DNA from: Campylobacter concisus
Lineage (GTDB): Bacteria; Campylobacterota; Campylobacteria; Campylobacterales; Campylobacteraceae
NCBI RefSeq assembly: GCF_003048375.1
Contig: NZ_CP021642.1
Span: 1,116,001 to 1,180,000 of the forward strand
Length of the DNA: 64,000 nt
Direction of reading: 5' to 3'
The notes below the pieces were generated by a model, which was not told the origin of the DNA, searched no databases, and was given only the letters and a program-made list of their open reading frames with translations. Below are positions 55,209-64,000 of this stretch, in pieces. Made by a program: the position numbers and the translations under genes. Numbering within the stretch: the first letter of the stretch is position 1; every line of letters begins with the position of its first letter.

Positions 55209-56294
55209 ATGCCTAAATTTATCTGCTCAAAGTGCGGCAAGAGCGCAGATTTTGAGACACCTATATTTGCGTGCGAGTGTGGCGGGCTTTATGATCTGGA
55301 GTTTAAGCCAGCCAAATTTGATCTAAATTTGATCGACCAGCACGAGTTTAGCCTCTTTAGATACCGCGAGTTTTTCCCTATCAAAAATGAGCTCTGGCGT
55401 GACATCAGTCTTGGCGAAGGACTAACAAAGAGCGTGAAATTTGATGACTCACTCTACCTTAAAATGGACTACGCGATGCCAACGCTCTCCTTTAAAGATA
55501 GAGGTGCGGTGATGCTTATTTGGTTTTGTAAAACTCATGGCATCAAAAAGATCTTGCAAGATAGCAGCGGAAACGCTGGAAACTCGGTCGCTGCATACGC
55601 TGCAAGAGCTGGGATAGAGTGTGAAATTTACGTCCCGAAAGGCACAAGCGAGAAAAAGATAAAGATGCTTGAGTACTACGGCGCAAAGGCGGTTGTCTTT
55701 GACGGCACACGCGACGAGACGGCAGATGCTTGTAGAAAAAGGGCAAAAGATGAGGGCATATTTTACGCAAACCACGTGTTTAACCCGCTTTTTTACCAAG
55801 GCACCAAAACATATATATATGAAATTTACGAGCAGCTTGGCTTTGTTCCTAAAAATTTATTTCTGCCAGTTGGCAACGGCACCTTGCTAATAGGCTGCGA
55901 GATAGCGCTAAACGAGCTATTTGAGGCTGGAGTGATCAAAAAACTACCTAAAATTTTCATCGTTCAAAGCGAAAAGTGCGCGCCATTTTTAGGGGCAACA
56001 AGCGAGCCACGTACGATCAAGCCAGAGCCAACTTTGGCTGAGGGTATAGCGATAGCAAAACCTGCTCGTGGCACTGAGATATTAGCTAGCAGGTACGCAG
56101 GAGAACGCGAAGTGATCACGATAAAAGAAGAGGATATTGAGCCAGCTAGAAATTTCCTAGCAAGCCGCGGTTTTTACGTCGAGCACACCACAGCAGCCAT
56201 CTACGCCGCCTACGCAAGCTACGTAAAATCGCACAAGATAGAAGGCAGAAGCATCATATCGATGTGCGGTGCTGGGCTAAAGAGCGAACACTGA
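55209..56294 (+). CDS. Threonine-synthase-like PLP enzyme with zinc ribbon
   Basis: 361 residues. N-terminal zinc-ribbon pair CSKCGK (6-11) and CECGG (22-26), then a fold-type II PLP domain with the lysine in TLSFKDRGA, SSGNAGNSVAAYA and the glycine loop VGNGTLLIG. This layout fits short (archaeal-type) threonine synthases and related lyases. Campylobacter normally has another thrC elsewhere, so the linkage to ridA and a DauR-type regulator suggests a catabolic lyase for a hydroxy or diamino acid. Function uncertain. Ends at a strong terminator. Confidence 0.85.
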   Translation: MPKFICSKCGKSADFETPIFACECGGLYDLEFKPAKFDLNLIDQHEFSLFRYREFFPIKNELWRDISLGEGLTKSVKFDDSLYLKMDYAMPTLSFKDRGAVMLIWFCKTHGIKKILQDSSGNAGNSVAAYAARAGIECEIYVPKGTSEKKIKMLEYYGAKAVVFDGTRDETADACRKRAKDEGIFYANHVFNPLFYQGTKTYIYEIYEQLGFVPKNLFLPVGNGTLLIGCEIALNELFEAGVIKKLPKIFIVQSEKCAPFLGATSEPRTIKPEPTLAEGIAIAKPARGTEILASRYAGEREVITIKEEDIEPARNFLASRGFYVEHTTAAIYAAYASYVKSHKIEGRSIISMCGAGLKSEH

Positions 56295-56396
56295 TTTTTT
56301 AAATTTTATCGCTTTAGTTTTTTGCTTTTTGCGCATGTAAGCGAGTGCAGTCTTTTTTGACGGATGCGTCGATTTGGCGGTAAATTTGACGAATTT

Positions 56397-56428
56397 AAAT
56401 CGGCTATCAAATTTGATAGCCGATTTTT
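56397..56428 (+). terminator. Rho-independent terminator of the ridA transcript
   Basis: 30-base perfect palindrome centred at 56411/56412, core CGGCTATCAAA / TTTGATAGCCG, flanked by AAAT/ATTT and ended by T5. About 100 bases beyond the stop of the PLP enzyme gene. Confidence 0.85.
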
Positions 56429-56735
56429 GCCTCGTTTTCGAGTGTTTAGCGGAGTTAAATTTAATGAAGCCAAACTTACGATGCTTAAATTTACATGTAA
56501 ATTTTATAGCCGAGTTTTTGCACCGAGCGGACTAAATTTGGCAGACGTTTTGCAAAAGCCGTCAAATTTTACAGCAGATTTTTGGCAAAACTCACATTTT
56601 GAAAACGCTGGCAAATTTACGAGCGAATTTTTAATGCTTGCAAATTTTGGCCTCGAATTTTACAAAGAATTTTTACCCATAACCGCTCCTTGGAAACTTG
56701 TAGTAATATAAATGGCGTCTTGAGCGCTAAATTTA
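56429..56735. other. Gene-poor stretch of AAATTT-rich sequence
   Basis: Roughly 300 bases of alternating AAATTT and GC words with an accidental open frame (see rejected items). GCTATCAAA-like and TATAGCCGA words echo the upstream terminator (AATTTTATAGCCGAGTTTTTGC at 56502-56521 region), perhaps an old duplication of it. No supported gene. Confidence 0.45.
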
Positions 56736-57188
56736 CTACTTTTGCTCTCTTTTTAGCAAGCGAGCTATTGTGACTATAAAAAGTATTTCGGCTAAAAATA
56801 TGCCAACCCCTTGAGCAATAACAAAGTCTCCTCGCCGTGCCCCAACCGCAAACGGGAGTATCGCACCCAAAATAAGCGCCAAAATAATCGTCGCAGTGGC
56901 AGGTAAAAACAAATCTATGAAAAATTTTGCAATTTCGTCAAAATAACTTAGCCGCTTATAAAGCACTGCGCACACGCCGCTAAAAAATATCCAAAAACCA
57001 ACCAAATAAGCGATATTTAACTGAAGCCAATCAAGCGTATCGCCCAAATCGCCGAGAGGATCAGCATCTCCCGCGGGGTTATATTCGCTAAAAAACACAA
57101 GCTCTACCGCGCTAGTCGTAAGCCCGTAGATACTCATAAAGCAAAAACTCATCGAAAACGCACAAGTCAAAATTTTTAAAAACGCCAT
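56736..57188 (-). CDS. Small integral membrane protein of unknown function
   Basis: 150 residues with four predicted membrane helices (about 5-32, 57-79, 91-118, 122-143) and an acidic loop NPAGDADPLGDLGDTLD after the first. I do not recognise a family. The ribosome site is weak, and the base composition is slightly richer in G and C than the neighbours. Alone between two terminated units; it could be accessory. Confidence 0.6.
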   Translation of the reverse strand: MAFLKILTCAFSMSFCFMSIYGLTTSAVELVFFSEYNPAGDADPLGDLGDTLDWLQLNIAYLVGFWIFFSGVCAVLYKRLSYFDEIAKFFIDLFLPATATIILALILGAILPFAVGARRGDFVIAQGVGIFLAEILFIVTIARLLKREQK

Positions 57189-57296
57189 TTTCTCACGATT
57201 AGATTAAAATTTTTATGCTCTAGTTTTATATTTTTAAAGCCACATGATTATAACATATTAAAGTGCCCTAACCGCTACCGAATTTATCCCCAAATC

Positions 57297-58406
57297 TCAC
57301 GCAAATTCCCTATCTATCACGATGAAAATTTTATATCCTGGATAGTTTAACGAGATCTTACGCTCGATCGCAGCACGTAGCTCGCCTAAATTTCTCTCAG
57401 CAAAATCAACCACCACGTCAAACCTCACGCTCTTTTTCTTGGTGTCTATAAAAAATGCATGAAATCCACGCACGCTGCTAAAGCGTGAGAGTAAATTTGC
57501 CACGCAGGCACGGCTCTCTTCTTGACCTAAATTTACGCTATAAACGCCAAAAACCAGATATATCCTATAAATTTTATATATCTCAATCTGAAGCTCATTT
57601 AGCCTCTGCGAAACCTCACTAAGTGGCAAATGCTCGTCTATCTCGACATTTACAGAGCCCACGTAGCGCTGCGTGCCGTAGTTATGCAGTATCAGGTCGT
57701 ATGCCCCGCGCACGATCTCGCAGCGATTTACAGCAGCATAAATTTCATCGCTGATCTCCTTTTCTACACGCTGCCCGATGATCTTATCAAAGGTTTCTTT
57801 TATCAAAAACACGCCGTTTATAATGATGAAAAATGATGCCAAAGCGCCCGCATAGCCATCTATCTGAATGTTGGCAAAGTATGAGAGTGCTGCTGAAACT
57901 AAGATCACGCACGAGATGATAGCATCGCCTAAAGCCCCTTGTCCCACAGCCCTAAGCGAGATAGACTTGGTCTCTTTGCCGACCTTTTTGTAGTAAAATC
58001 CAAGTGCAAATTTGACAAATATTGCACAAAATAAAAATACCAAAAATGGCATCGTAAAGTTAGTAGGCTCTGGCGCAAAGATATTTTCTACCGATGTTTT
58101 TAGAAACTGAAAACCAAGCATCAGCACAATAACTGAAACGATGAGACCGCCGATATACTCGGTCCTGCCATATCCATACGGATGATCCTCGTCAGGCATC
58201 TTGCTAGCTAGCTTTGAGCCAAATATCGTGATGAAACTTGAGCCTGCATCGCTAATGTTATTTATAGCATCTGATATCAATGCAACTGAGTTTGAAACCA
58301 TAGCTATAAAAATTTTTGCTCCAGCTAAGAAAAAATTAGTAATTATGCCGATAAACGTCGTTTTTATTATCTTCTTTTCGCGTTTGCCATCTTTAAAATC
58401 CATCAT
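57297..58406 (-). CDS. Cation diffusion facilitator (metal exporter)
   Basis: 369 residues from ATG 58406, which has AAGGGA at 7 bases; the ATG six codons earlier has none. Six membrane helices with the metal site SDAINNISDAG (helix II) and a HD-type pair in DEDHPYGYGRTEYIGG. The C-terminal cytoplasmic domain (about 205-369) is longer than usual and could sense metals. Exports divalent metals (Zn, Mn, Fe or Cd); which one is not readable. Confidence 0.9.
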   Translation of the reverse strand: MMDFKDGKREKKIIKTTFIGIITNFFLAGAKIFIAMVSNSVALISDAINNISDAGSSFITIFGSKLASKMPDEDHPYGYGRTEYIGGLIVSVIVLMLGFQFLKTSVENIFAPEPTNFTMPFLVFLFCAIFVKFALGFYYKKVGKETKSISLRAVGQGALGDAIISCVILVSAALSYFANIQIDGYAGALASFFIIINGVFLIKETFDKIIGQRVEKEISDEIYAAVNRCEIVRGAYDLILHNYGTQRYVGSVNVEIDEHLPLSEVSQRLNELQIEIYKIYRIYLVFGVYSVNLGQEESRACVANLLSRFSSVRGFHAFFIDTKKKSVRFDVVVDFAERNLGELRAAIERKISLNYPGYKIFIVIDREFA

Positions 58407-58544
58407 TTTGAGATCCCTTTTCATTTTCGCAAGATTATATCATTTCTTGACAACAAAGTTTTATTTTTATAAAATGCCAAAACTTTCAAAAAACTTTTGA
58501 AGCCCAGAATTCTGCAATCTTATCCCCGCATTTAAAGAGGAAAA

Positions 58545-59888
58545 ATGGAAAACAACAACCAAACTGAGCAAAGTGCTGCTCAAAACACAAAAACTACAAA
58601 AAAACATCAAGCATCAAGAACCCACGTACCAGTCGACGGACACAAGATCGAAGAGCTAAGAACGCTTAGCTTAGACGAGCTAGTGCAGATCGCAAATGGC
58701 GTTGGCGTCGAAAATCCACGCGAATTTCGCAGGCAGGATTTGATATTTGAGATACTAAAAACCCAGACAAAACAAGGCGGCTTTATACTATTTACTGGAA
58801 TTTTAGAGATCACAAACGAGGGCTACGGCTTTTTAAGGGCTGTTGATGCAAATTTAAGCGACAGCTCAAACGACGCTTATGTTTCAAACTCTCAGATCCG
58901 CAAATTTGCACTTCGTGTGGGCGACATCATCACCGGCCAAGTAAGAGAGCCAAAAGATCAAGAAAAATACTACGCCCTTTTAAAGATCGAAGCTGTAAAT
59001 TACATGCCTCTAGCAGATGCAAAAGAGAGGCCACTCTTTGACAACCTAACCCCACTTTTCCCAACTGAAAAGCTAAATTTAGAGTATGACCCGATGAAGC
59101 TAACAGGCCGTGTGCTTGATCTTTTCACGCCTATTGGCAAGGGTCAGCGTGGCCTCATCGTCGCACCTCCAAGAAGCGGTAAAACTGAGCTTATGAAAGA
59201 GCTAGCTCACGGCATCGCTAAAAACCACCCAGAAGCGCAGCTAATGGTGCTTCTAGTCGATGAGAGACCAGAAGAAGTTACAGACATGCAGCGCTGCGTA
59301 AAAGGCGAGGTATTTAGCTCGACATTTGACCTGCCAGCGCTTAACCACGTCCGCGTAGCAGAGCTAGTCATCGAAAAGGCAAAACGTCTAGTTGAGATGG
59401 GTAAAGACGTCATCATCTTGCTTGATAGCATAACCCGTCTAGCACGCGCCTACAACACAGTGACCCCACCAAGCGGCAAGGTGCTAACAGGCGGTGTGGA
59501 TGCAAACGCACTTCACAAGCCAAAACGCTTCTTTGGCGCAGCTAGAAACATCGAACACGGCGGCTCACTAACCATCATCGCAACCGCGCTAATCGACACT
59601 GGCTCACGCATGGACGAAGTGATATTTGAAGAGTTTAAAGGCACTGGAAACAGCGAGATCGTGCTTGATCGCAACATCTCAGACCGCAGAATTTACCCAG
59701 CTATCAACGTGCTAAAATCAGGCACAAGAAAAGAAGAGCTACTTCAAAAACCTGACGAGCTTCAAAAAATTTGGGCTATTCGCTCTGCGATCGCGACAAT
59801 GGACGATGTCGAAGCACTTAAATTCTTATACGCAAAAATGCTAAAAACAAAAGATAACAAAGAGCTTCTCTCTATCCTAAACGAGTAA
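58545..59888 (+). CDS. rho: Transcription termination factor Rho
   Basis: 447 residues. N-terminal helical domain, OSB RNA-binding fold ([20 protein letters not shown]), Walker [16 protein letters not shown] and [15 protein letters not shown], ending [14 protein letters not shown]. Complete, with the Q and R loops present ([19 protein letters not shown]). Hexameric helicase that ends unstructured transcripts. AGAGG ribosome site. Confidence 0.99.
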   Translation: MENNNQTEQSAAQNTKTTKKHQASRTHVPVDGHKIEELRTLSLDELVQIANGVGVENPREFRRQDLIFEILKTQTKQGGFILFTGILEITNEGYGFLRAVDANLSDSSNDAYVSNSQIRKFALRVGDIITGQVREPKDQEKYYALLKIEAVNYMPLADAKERPLFDNLTPLFPTEKLNLEYDPMKLTGRVLDLFTPIGKGQRGLIVAPPRSGKTELMKELAHGIAKNHPEAQLMVLLVDERPEEVTDMQRCVKGEVFSSTFDLPALNHVRVAELVIEKAKRLVEMGKDVIILLDSITRLARAYNTVTPPSGKVLTGGVDANALHKPKRFFGAARNIEHGGSLTIIATALIDTGSRMDEVIFEEFKGTGNSEIVLDRNISDRRIYPAINVLKSGTRKEELLQKPDELQKIWAIRSAIATMDDVEALKFLYAKMLKTKDNKELLSILNE

Positions 59889-59895
59889 ATTTAAC

Positions 59896-59929
59896 TGAGC
59901 TTAAAGCGCTTGCTTTGAGCTCAAATTTT
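59896..59929 (+). terminator. Terminator of rho
   Basis: 12-base-pair stem TGAGCTTAAAGC / GCTTTGAGCTCA (one G-U), GCTT loop, followed by AATTTT, just after the rho stop. Confidence 0.72.
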
Positions 59930-60016
59930 CACTTAAAATATCTAGCCAAAAATATCTTAGAAATTTTAAATTTTCAAGCACTTGCAATTATAAAAGAGAT
60001 TACGATTTTTAAACGA

Positions 60017-60229
60017 TTATTTACTAAATTTTTCTATGTCTTGATTGATTAAATTTTCATATTCACAAAGCTCGTTGCAAGTCTTTTTGCTCTGCTCGAT
60101 AAGCTCATCAAATTTAAATCCAAGCATCACGATACGATAAAGGTTTGGTTTGTGTTTTCGCCAGTTGTAAAGCGTCGCGACATCAACGTCTAAATGATAA
60201 GCCATATCACGTTTTGTCATCTTACCCAC
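60017..60229 (-). CDS. Small HTH DNA-binding protein
   Basis: 70 residues from a GTG at 60229 set by AAGGAG. Residues 5-30 (TKRDMAYHLDVDVATLYNWRKHKP) form a clear helix-turn-helix of the kind found in phage-like or YdaS/Xre mini-regulators common in Campylobacter. No effector domain. Divergent from the outer-membrane protein gene across 160 bases, which it may control; this is inference. Confidence 0.7.
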   Translation of the reverse strand: MGKMTKRDMAYHLDVDVATLYNWRKHKPNLYRIVMLGFKFDELIEQSKKTCNELCEYENLINQDIEKFSK

Positions 60230-60389
60230 TTTACACTCCTTCTTTTTGAGTGATTTTATAAATTTTATTCTGATAAGAAAACAATTGAATTATTTTATGT
60301 TTTTTATTAATTTCATTGAATATTTAAACTTTATTTAATATAAGAAAATTTAAAATAGCCACGTAACATTTTTTAAATAAGGAGTAAAA

Positions 60390-60992
60390 ATGAAAAATGT
60401 AGTTTTAAAAGTTGCTTTAGGTTTAAGCCTAGCTAGTGCCGCTGCTTTAGCGCAAGGAGCCTTTGTAGGAGTTGAAGGAGACTACTCTTTTGGATCAAAG
60501 CTTACTGTAAAAGGCGATGACGGCTCAAAGATCAAATTTAAAAAAGCTCAACCAGGTCTTGGCATAAAAGCTGGTTATGACTTTGATGTGGCTAGAGTTT
60601 ATGGTGCTTACATTTATGATTTTAAAGTTAAGAAAACAGCAAATGACGAAGATAAAAGCGTAGCTGAGTGGAAAACTCATAAATTTATAGTTGGAGCTGA
60701 CTATACTCCAAGTGTGGCAAAAGATCTTAAACTAGTTCTTGGTGGCTACACTGGTTTTTCAAAGCTTAAACTAAGAGGTGGCGATGCTGAAAATCCGATG
60801 GAAAGTGCTAGCACGAACGGCTGGATACTAGGTGCAAGAGTTGGCGCTGAGTACTCTATAAATGAAAACAATGCAGTTGAGTTTGGTCTAAAAGCTGATA
60901 GAACTGACTACGGCAAGATTAGTAAATTTGATTTTGTTGACACAAAAGAGACAAATCTCGGTCTTTATATGGGATATACATATAAATTTTAA
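60390..60992 (+). CDS. Outer-membrane beta-barrel protein
   Basis: 200 residues: a signal peptide (to about residue 23, ALAQGA), then alternating amphipathic strands (FVGVEGDYSFGS, GLGIKAGYDFDVARVYGAYIY, KFIVGADYTP, LVLGGYTGFSKL, GWILGARVGAEYSI, AVEFGLKAD) and a terminal YTYKF ending in phenylalanine, as expected for BAM-inserted barrels of eight strands. Resembles OmpA/OmpW-sized barrels; function unknown. AAGGAG ribosome site. Confidence 0.88.
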   Translation: MKNVVLKVALGLSLASAAALAQGAFVGVEGDYSFGSKLTVKGDDGSKIKFKKAQPGLGIKAGYDFDVARVYGAYIYDFKVKKTANDEDKSVAEWKTHKFIVGADYTPSVAKDLKLVLGGYTGFSKLKLRGGDAENPMESASTNGWILGARVGAEYSINENNAVEFGLKADRTDYGKISKFDFVDTKETNLGLYMGYTYKF

Positions 60993-61000
60993 TCACCAGC

Positions 61001-61030
61001 AAGCTCAAATTTCAAAGCAAATTTGAGCTT
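61001..61030. terminator. Bidirectional terminator
   Basis: Perfect 12-base-pair stem AAGCTCAAATTT / AAATTTGAGCTT with a 6-base loop between convergent genes; T4 follows on the plus strand. Confidence 0.85.
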
Positions 61031-61040
61031 TTACTAGAAA

Positions 61041-61520
61041 CTATAAATTTACCAGTTTTTCTAAATTTTCGCCGTCTAAGCGGTAGGTTCTCCACTCAAG
61101 AGATTGATTTTTAGCACCCATGCTTTCATAAAATTTGATACTTGGCTCATTCCAGTTTAGGCAGCACCACTCAAGCCTTTTTAAATTTTCATCCTTGCAA
61201 ATTTGAGCTAGAAATTTAAAAAATGCCTTACCGATGCCTTGATTTCTAAACTCTTTTTTGACGTAGATGTCCTCAAGGTACATCCCGCCAAGCCCCAAAA
61301 ATGTAGAAAATGTGTAAAAATAGATAGCATAGCCAATAGCCCTGCCCTCACTCTCACAGATAAGGGCTTTTGCGTGATTTTTATTAAAGATAGAGTCTGC
61401 AAAAATTTCATTTGTAAAAGTGACTTGATCGCTCATCTTTTCATAGCTCGCAAGCTCTCTTACAAGCTCACAGATCACGTCTATATCGCCCTCAGTCGCT
61501 TTTCTTATTTGAAATTTCAT
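61041..61520 (-). CDS. GNAT N-acetyltransferase
   Basis: 159 residues. Acetyl-CoA loop in RNQGIGKAFFKFLAQ and motif B WCCLNWNEPSIKFYESMGA. It resembles the spermidine/diamine acetyltransferase-like (YhhY/SSAT) group, with GLGGMYLEDIYVKKEFR. Substrate unknown. Start overlaps the nusA stop by one base (TAATG), so it is translated with nusA. Confidence 0.88.
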   Translation of the reverse strand: MKFQIRKATEGDIDVICELVRELASYEKMSDQVTFTNEIFADSIFNKNHAKALICESEGRAIGYAIYFYTFSTFLGLGGMYLEDIYVKKEFRNQGIGKAFFKFLAQICKDENLKRLEWCCLNWNEPSIKFYESMGAKNQSLEWRTYRLDGENLEKLVNL

Positions 61521-62623
61521 TAGTTATCACCAAAAAGAGCTTTTAGATCTTTAACCATTTCGCCATTTTCGCCGCTGCTGCTAGTTTTTGAGCCAAGCTC
61601 ATTTAGCTCGATCTCATAGCCAGTTAGCATGCTTGCAAGGCGGATATTTATGCCATTTTTACCGATTGCCTTGCTTTTTTGCTCGCTCGCAAGTGTCACA
61701 ATCGCCTTGTTTTCTTCGATCTTTACAGATGTGATGATCGCAGGTGCCATAGCGCGAGCTACTAAGATCGCTGGCTCAGTGGTGTATTCGATCGCATCGA
61801 TGCTCTCACCGTGAAGCTCTTTGCTTACGGCATTTATCCTAACGCCCTTTGTGCCAACGGTTGCGCCGACTGGATCGATGTTTGGAGTGGTTGAGATGAG
61901 CGCTACTTTAGCCCTTTCGCCAGGGATCCTCGCACTTCCTTGGATGATGATGCCGCCATCTTTTATCTCAGGCACCTCCGAAGTTAGCAGTGCTTCAAGA
62001 AATTTAGGCGAAGTCCTTGAGAGTTCTACTTTTATGCCTAAATTTTTATCTGTAAAAACTTTTCTAATGACCGCTTTTACCACGTCACCTACTTTAAATT
62101 TCTCGCCTTTTATGCGGTTTTTACGTGGCAAGATGGCACGAAGCTCATCTATCTCGATAAAGGTGTTTTCGTCGTTATCAACCCTAACAACCGGACCAAA
62201 GACCATGTGACCGCTCATCTCGTTATATTTTTGTAAAATTTTCTCTTCAACTAGGCGCTGGATGTGATACTCAAGCTCCTTGTGAAGCGTTTGAGCCGCG
62301 GTTCTGCCAAGGTTATCAAGGCTTAGCTCGTAAGTGAGCTCGTCGCCGATCTCTACGCCACTATCTATCTTTTTAGCCTCTTTTAAGCTTAAAAAGTGCT
62401 CATTGTCTTCAGCAAGCCTCTCATCGTCGTTTGCTACGATTGAAATTTTTTGATAAAGCTTTAAATTTTTATTCGCATCGATACTTACATCATATTCATA
62501 ATTTTCGCCATAAACCCTTTTTGCAGTGTTTATCAAGGCTCTTATGACGCGCTCTTTTACATCTTCTATCTCTAAATTTTTCTCATTTGCAATTGACTCT
62601 ATAATGTCTGATATTCTTTCCAT
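61520..62623 (-). CDS. nusA: Transcription termination/antitermination factor NusA
   Basis: 367 residues from ATG 62623 (site GGAG); a longer frame lacks a start signal. N-terminal RNA-polymerase-binding domain, S1 domain (GPVVRVDNDENTFIEIDELRAILPRKNR), then two KH domains (AIGKNGINIRLAS and DPVGATVGTKGVRINAV). The C-terminal acidic repeats of E. coli NusA are absent, as usual in this class. Confidence 0.97.
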   Translation of the reverse strand: MERISDIIESIANEKNLEIEDVKERVIRALINTAKRVYGENYEYDVSIDANKNLKLYQKISIVANDDERLAEDNEHFLSLKEAKKIDSGVEIGDELTYELSLDNLGRTAAQTLHKELEYHIQRLVEEKILQKYNEMSGHMVFGPVVRVDNDENTFIEIDELRAILPRKNRIKGEKFKVGDVVKAVIRKVFTDKNLGIKVELSRTSPKFLEALLTSEVPEIKDGGIIIQGSARIPGERAKVALISTTPNIDPVGATVGTKGVRINAVSKELHGESIDAIEYTTEPAILVARAMAPAIITSVKIEENKAIVTLASEQKSKAIGKNGINIRLASMLTGYEIELNELGSKTSSSGENGEMVKDLKALFGDN

Positions 62624-62795
62624 TTTTTCTCCATTGTGACGATAAATTTCGGGGATTTTTCGTGAAGTTTTGAAATTATACATAAGCCATACTTTTAATA
62701 AGATTAAGCTTGTTATTAACTTTTATTTAATCCATTTTTTATGATGATTTTGATATATTGACCGATTAAAATTTAAGATTTTGAAAGGATTAAAA

Positions 62796-63038
62796 ATGGA
62801 GCTAAAACTTGCAAGAGCCGAATTAGACGCAAAACCAAAAACGATTTCACTAGAAAAGATAGAGGCAGCTGTCGAAAAAGAAGGTCAGAAAATTTTCTAT
62901 TTTGATAAAGAAAACACACACAAACAACTAATCGCCTTAGTCGAGCACTTTGAAGAAAAAGGACTAAGCGTTTATCACAGAACCGTGAAATACGGCCTTG
63001 ATGATAGCGATTATATGTATGAAGTGCATATACTTTAA
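62796..63038 (+). CDS. HP0268-family small protein
   Basis: 80 residues from ATG 62796, which follows AAAGGA. Same length and position (just before miaB, divergent from nusA) as the HP0268/Cj0459 proteins of epsilonproteobacteria; HP0268 has been reported to have a Smr-like fold with nicking or RNase activity. Key lysines, aspartates and glutamates are abundant ([17 protein letters not shown]). Role in the cell unknown. Overlaps miaB by one base. Confidence 0.8.
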   Translation: MELKLARAELDAKPKTISLEKIEAAVEKEGQKIFYFDKENTHKQLIALVEHFEEKGLSVYHRTVKYGLDDSDYMYEVHIL

Positions 63039-64000
63039 TGAGTAAAAAACTCTTTATCCAAACTCTAGGTTGTGCTATGAATGTTCGTGACAGCGAGCAT
63101 ATCATAGCCGAGCTCTCACAAAAAGAAGACTACTCCTTAACACAAAACATTGAAGAAGCTGATTTAATCCTTATAAATACCTGCTCAGTTCGTGAAAAGC
63201 CAGTTCACAAGCTCTTTAGCGAGGTCGGAGCTTTTGAAAAAGCCAAAAAAAGAGGTGCAAAGATAGGCGTTTGTGGCTGCACTGCAAGCCATTTGGGTAG
63301 TGAAATTTTTAAGCGCGCACCTTATGTTGATTTTGTTCTTGGCGCAAGAAATGTTAGCAAGATCACAAAGGCTGTAAATACGCCTAAATTTATCTCAACC
63401 GATATCAACCACGACGAGAGCGAATACGCATTTGGCGAGTTTAGAGGCTCGCCATACAAAAGCCACATCAACATCTCGATCGGCTGCGATAAAAAATGCA
63501 CCTACTGTATCGTCCCGCACACCAGAGGCGATGAAATTTCTATCCCTTCAAGCCTCATCTTAAAAGAGGTAGAAAAGGCCGCAAAAAGCGGTGCAAAAGA
63601 GATATTTTTACTAGGACAAAATGTCAATAACTACGGCAAAAGATTTTCAGGCGTGCAAGAAAATATCGATTTTAGCGACCTATTAGTAAAGATAAGCGAG
63701 ATAGAGGGCCTTGAGAGGATAAGATTTACAAGCCCGCACCCACTTCATATGGATGATAAATTTCTTGAAATTTTCACAAACAACCCAAAAATTTGCAAGT
63801 CTATGCACATGCCACTTCAAAGCGGAAACACCAAAGTTTTGCGTGAAATGAAGCGCGGATACACAAAAGAGTGGTTTCTAGACCGCGCGCTAAGACTTAG
63901 AAAGATGTGTCCAGATGTGAGCATCTCAACTGATATCATCGTCGCATTTCCGGGCGAAAGTGATAGCGAGTTTGAAGATACGATGGACGTACTTGAACAA
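63038..64000 (+). CDS. miaB: tRNA-2-methylthio-N6-dimethylallyladenosine synthase, 3' end missing
   Basis: First 321 codons of MiaB; the gene runs out of the window. N-terminal cluster ligands in TLGCAMN, NTCSVRE and CGCTAS, then the radical-SAM motif [15 protein letters not shown], and [11 protein letters not shown]. Adds a methylthio group to ms2i6A37 of tRNA. ATG overlaps the previous stop (TAATG). Confidence 0.97.
   Translation, partial: MSKKLFIQTLGCAMNVRDSEHIIAELSQKEDYSLTQNIEEADLILINTCSVREKPVHKLFSEVGAFEKAKKRGAKIGVCGCTASHLGSEIFKRAPYVDFVLGARNVSKITKAVNTPKFISTDINHDESEYAFGEFRGSPYKSHINISIGCDKKCTYCIVPHTRGDEISIPSSLILKEVEKAAKSGAKEIFLLGQNVNNYGKRFSGVQENIDFSDLLVKISEIEGLERIRFTSPHPLHMDDKFLEIFTNNPKICKSMHMPLQSGNTKVLREMKRGYTKEWFLDRALRLRKMCPDVSISTDIIVAFPGESDSEFEDTMDVLEQ

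Noticed and set aside
56364-56711. A 115-codon rightward open frame
   Set aside because: It reads through the strong palindromic terminator at 56397-56428, has no ribosome site, and its composition is made of AAATTT-rich words giving many Phe/Lys. Probably chance.

Overview
The window looks like chromosome from a Campylobacter, most likely the C. concisus group. It is AT-rich, leading AAGGA/AAGGAG ribosome sites are strong, and GTG/TTG starts are common. Long gene runs follow the order I know from C. jejuni: ilvA-trmA-nhaC-like-SDR-ankyrin-acnB-ogt, and rplS-trmD-rimM-khpA-rpsP-ffh-rlu-waaA-zinc ribbon-nif3-glyQ-purE-U32-cheZ-glnA. Species assignment is inference; no rRNA is present.

Layout. 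1-5100: an N/S-oxide reductase (cut by the window edge) with its mono-haem cytochrome c, a half-size EamA transporter, a DyP peroxidase, a DUF4230 protein and a secreted metallo-beta-lactamase-fold hydrolase. 5362-8553: a subtilisin-type autotransporter. 8596-17816: the ilvA-acnB block and divergent ogt. 17817-22248: an unusual GC-richer structured segment (possible small RNA), a dCache chemoreceptor and ribBA. 22249-22595: four tRNA genes (Asp, Val, Glu, Lys) read leftward from one near-consensus promoter.

22806-34030 is the accessory highlight: a complete type I-B CRISPR-Cas system, all on the plus strand: cas6, cas8b, cas7, cas5, cas3, cas4, cas2, cas1, a short leader and an array of 43 repeats and 42 spacers. 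The last two-fifths of nothing but the 3' quarter of cas8b carries its own Shine-Dalgarno and in-frame TTG, predicting a separate 140-residue Cas11b small subunit. The effector is therefore Cas6 (crRNA processing), Cas8b/Cas11b/Cas7/Cas5 (Cascade), Cas3 (nuclease-helicase), with Cas4/Cas2/Cas1 acquiring spacers at the leader end next to cas1. The oldest (leader-distal) repeats are decayed.

34301-48553: a ComEA-like DNA-binding protein with a long lysine-rich tail, then ribosome/tRNA/SRP genes, LPS Kdo transferase, purE, U32, cheZ, a PHP phosphatase and glnA (lacking the adenylylation tyrosine). 49079-64000: dnaX, a LysE-type exporter, ccoS and a frameshifted copper ATPase ccoI, a regulator divergent from ridA plus a threonine-synthase-like gene, a CDF transporter, rho, a small HTH protein, an outer-membrane beta-barrel, a GNAT enzyme, nusA, an HP0268-like protein and the start of miaB.
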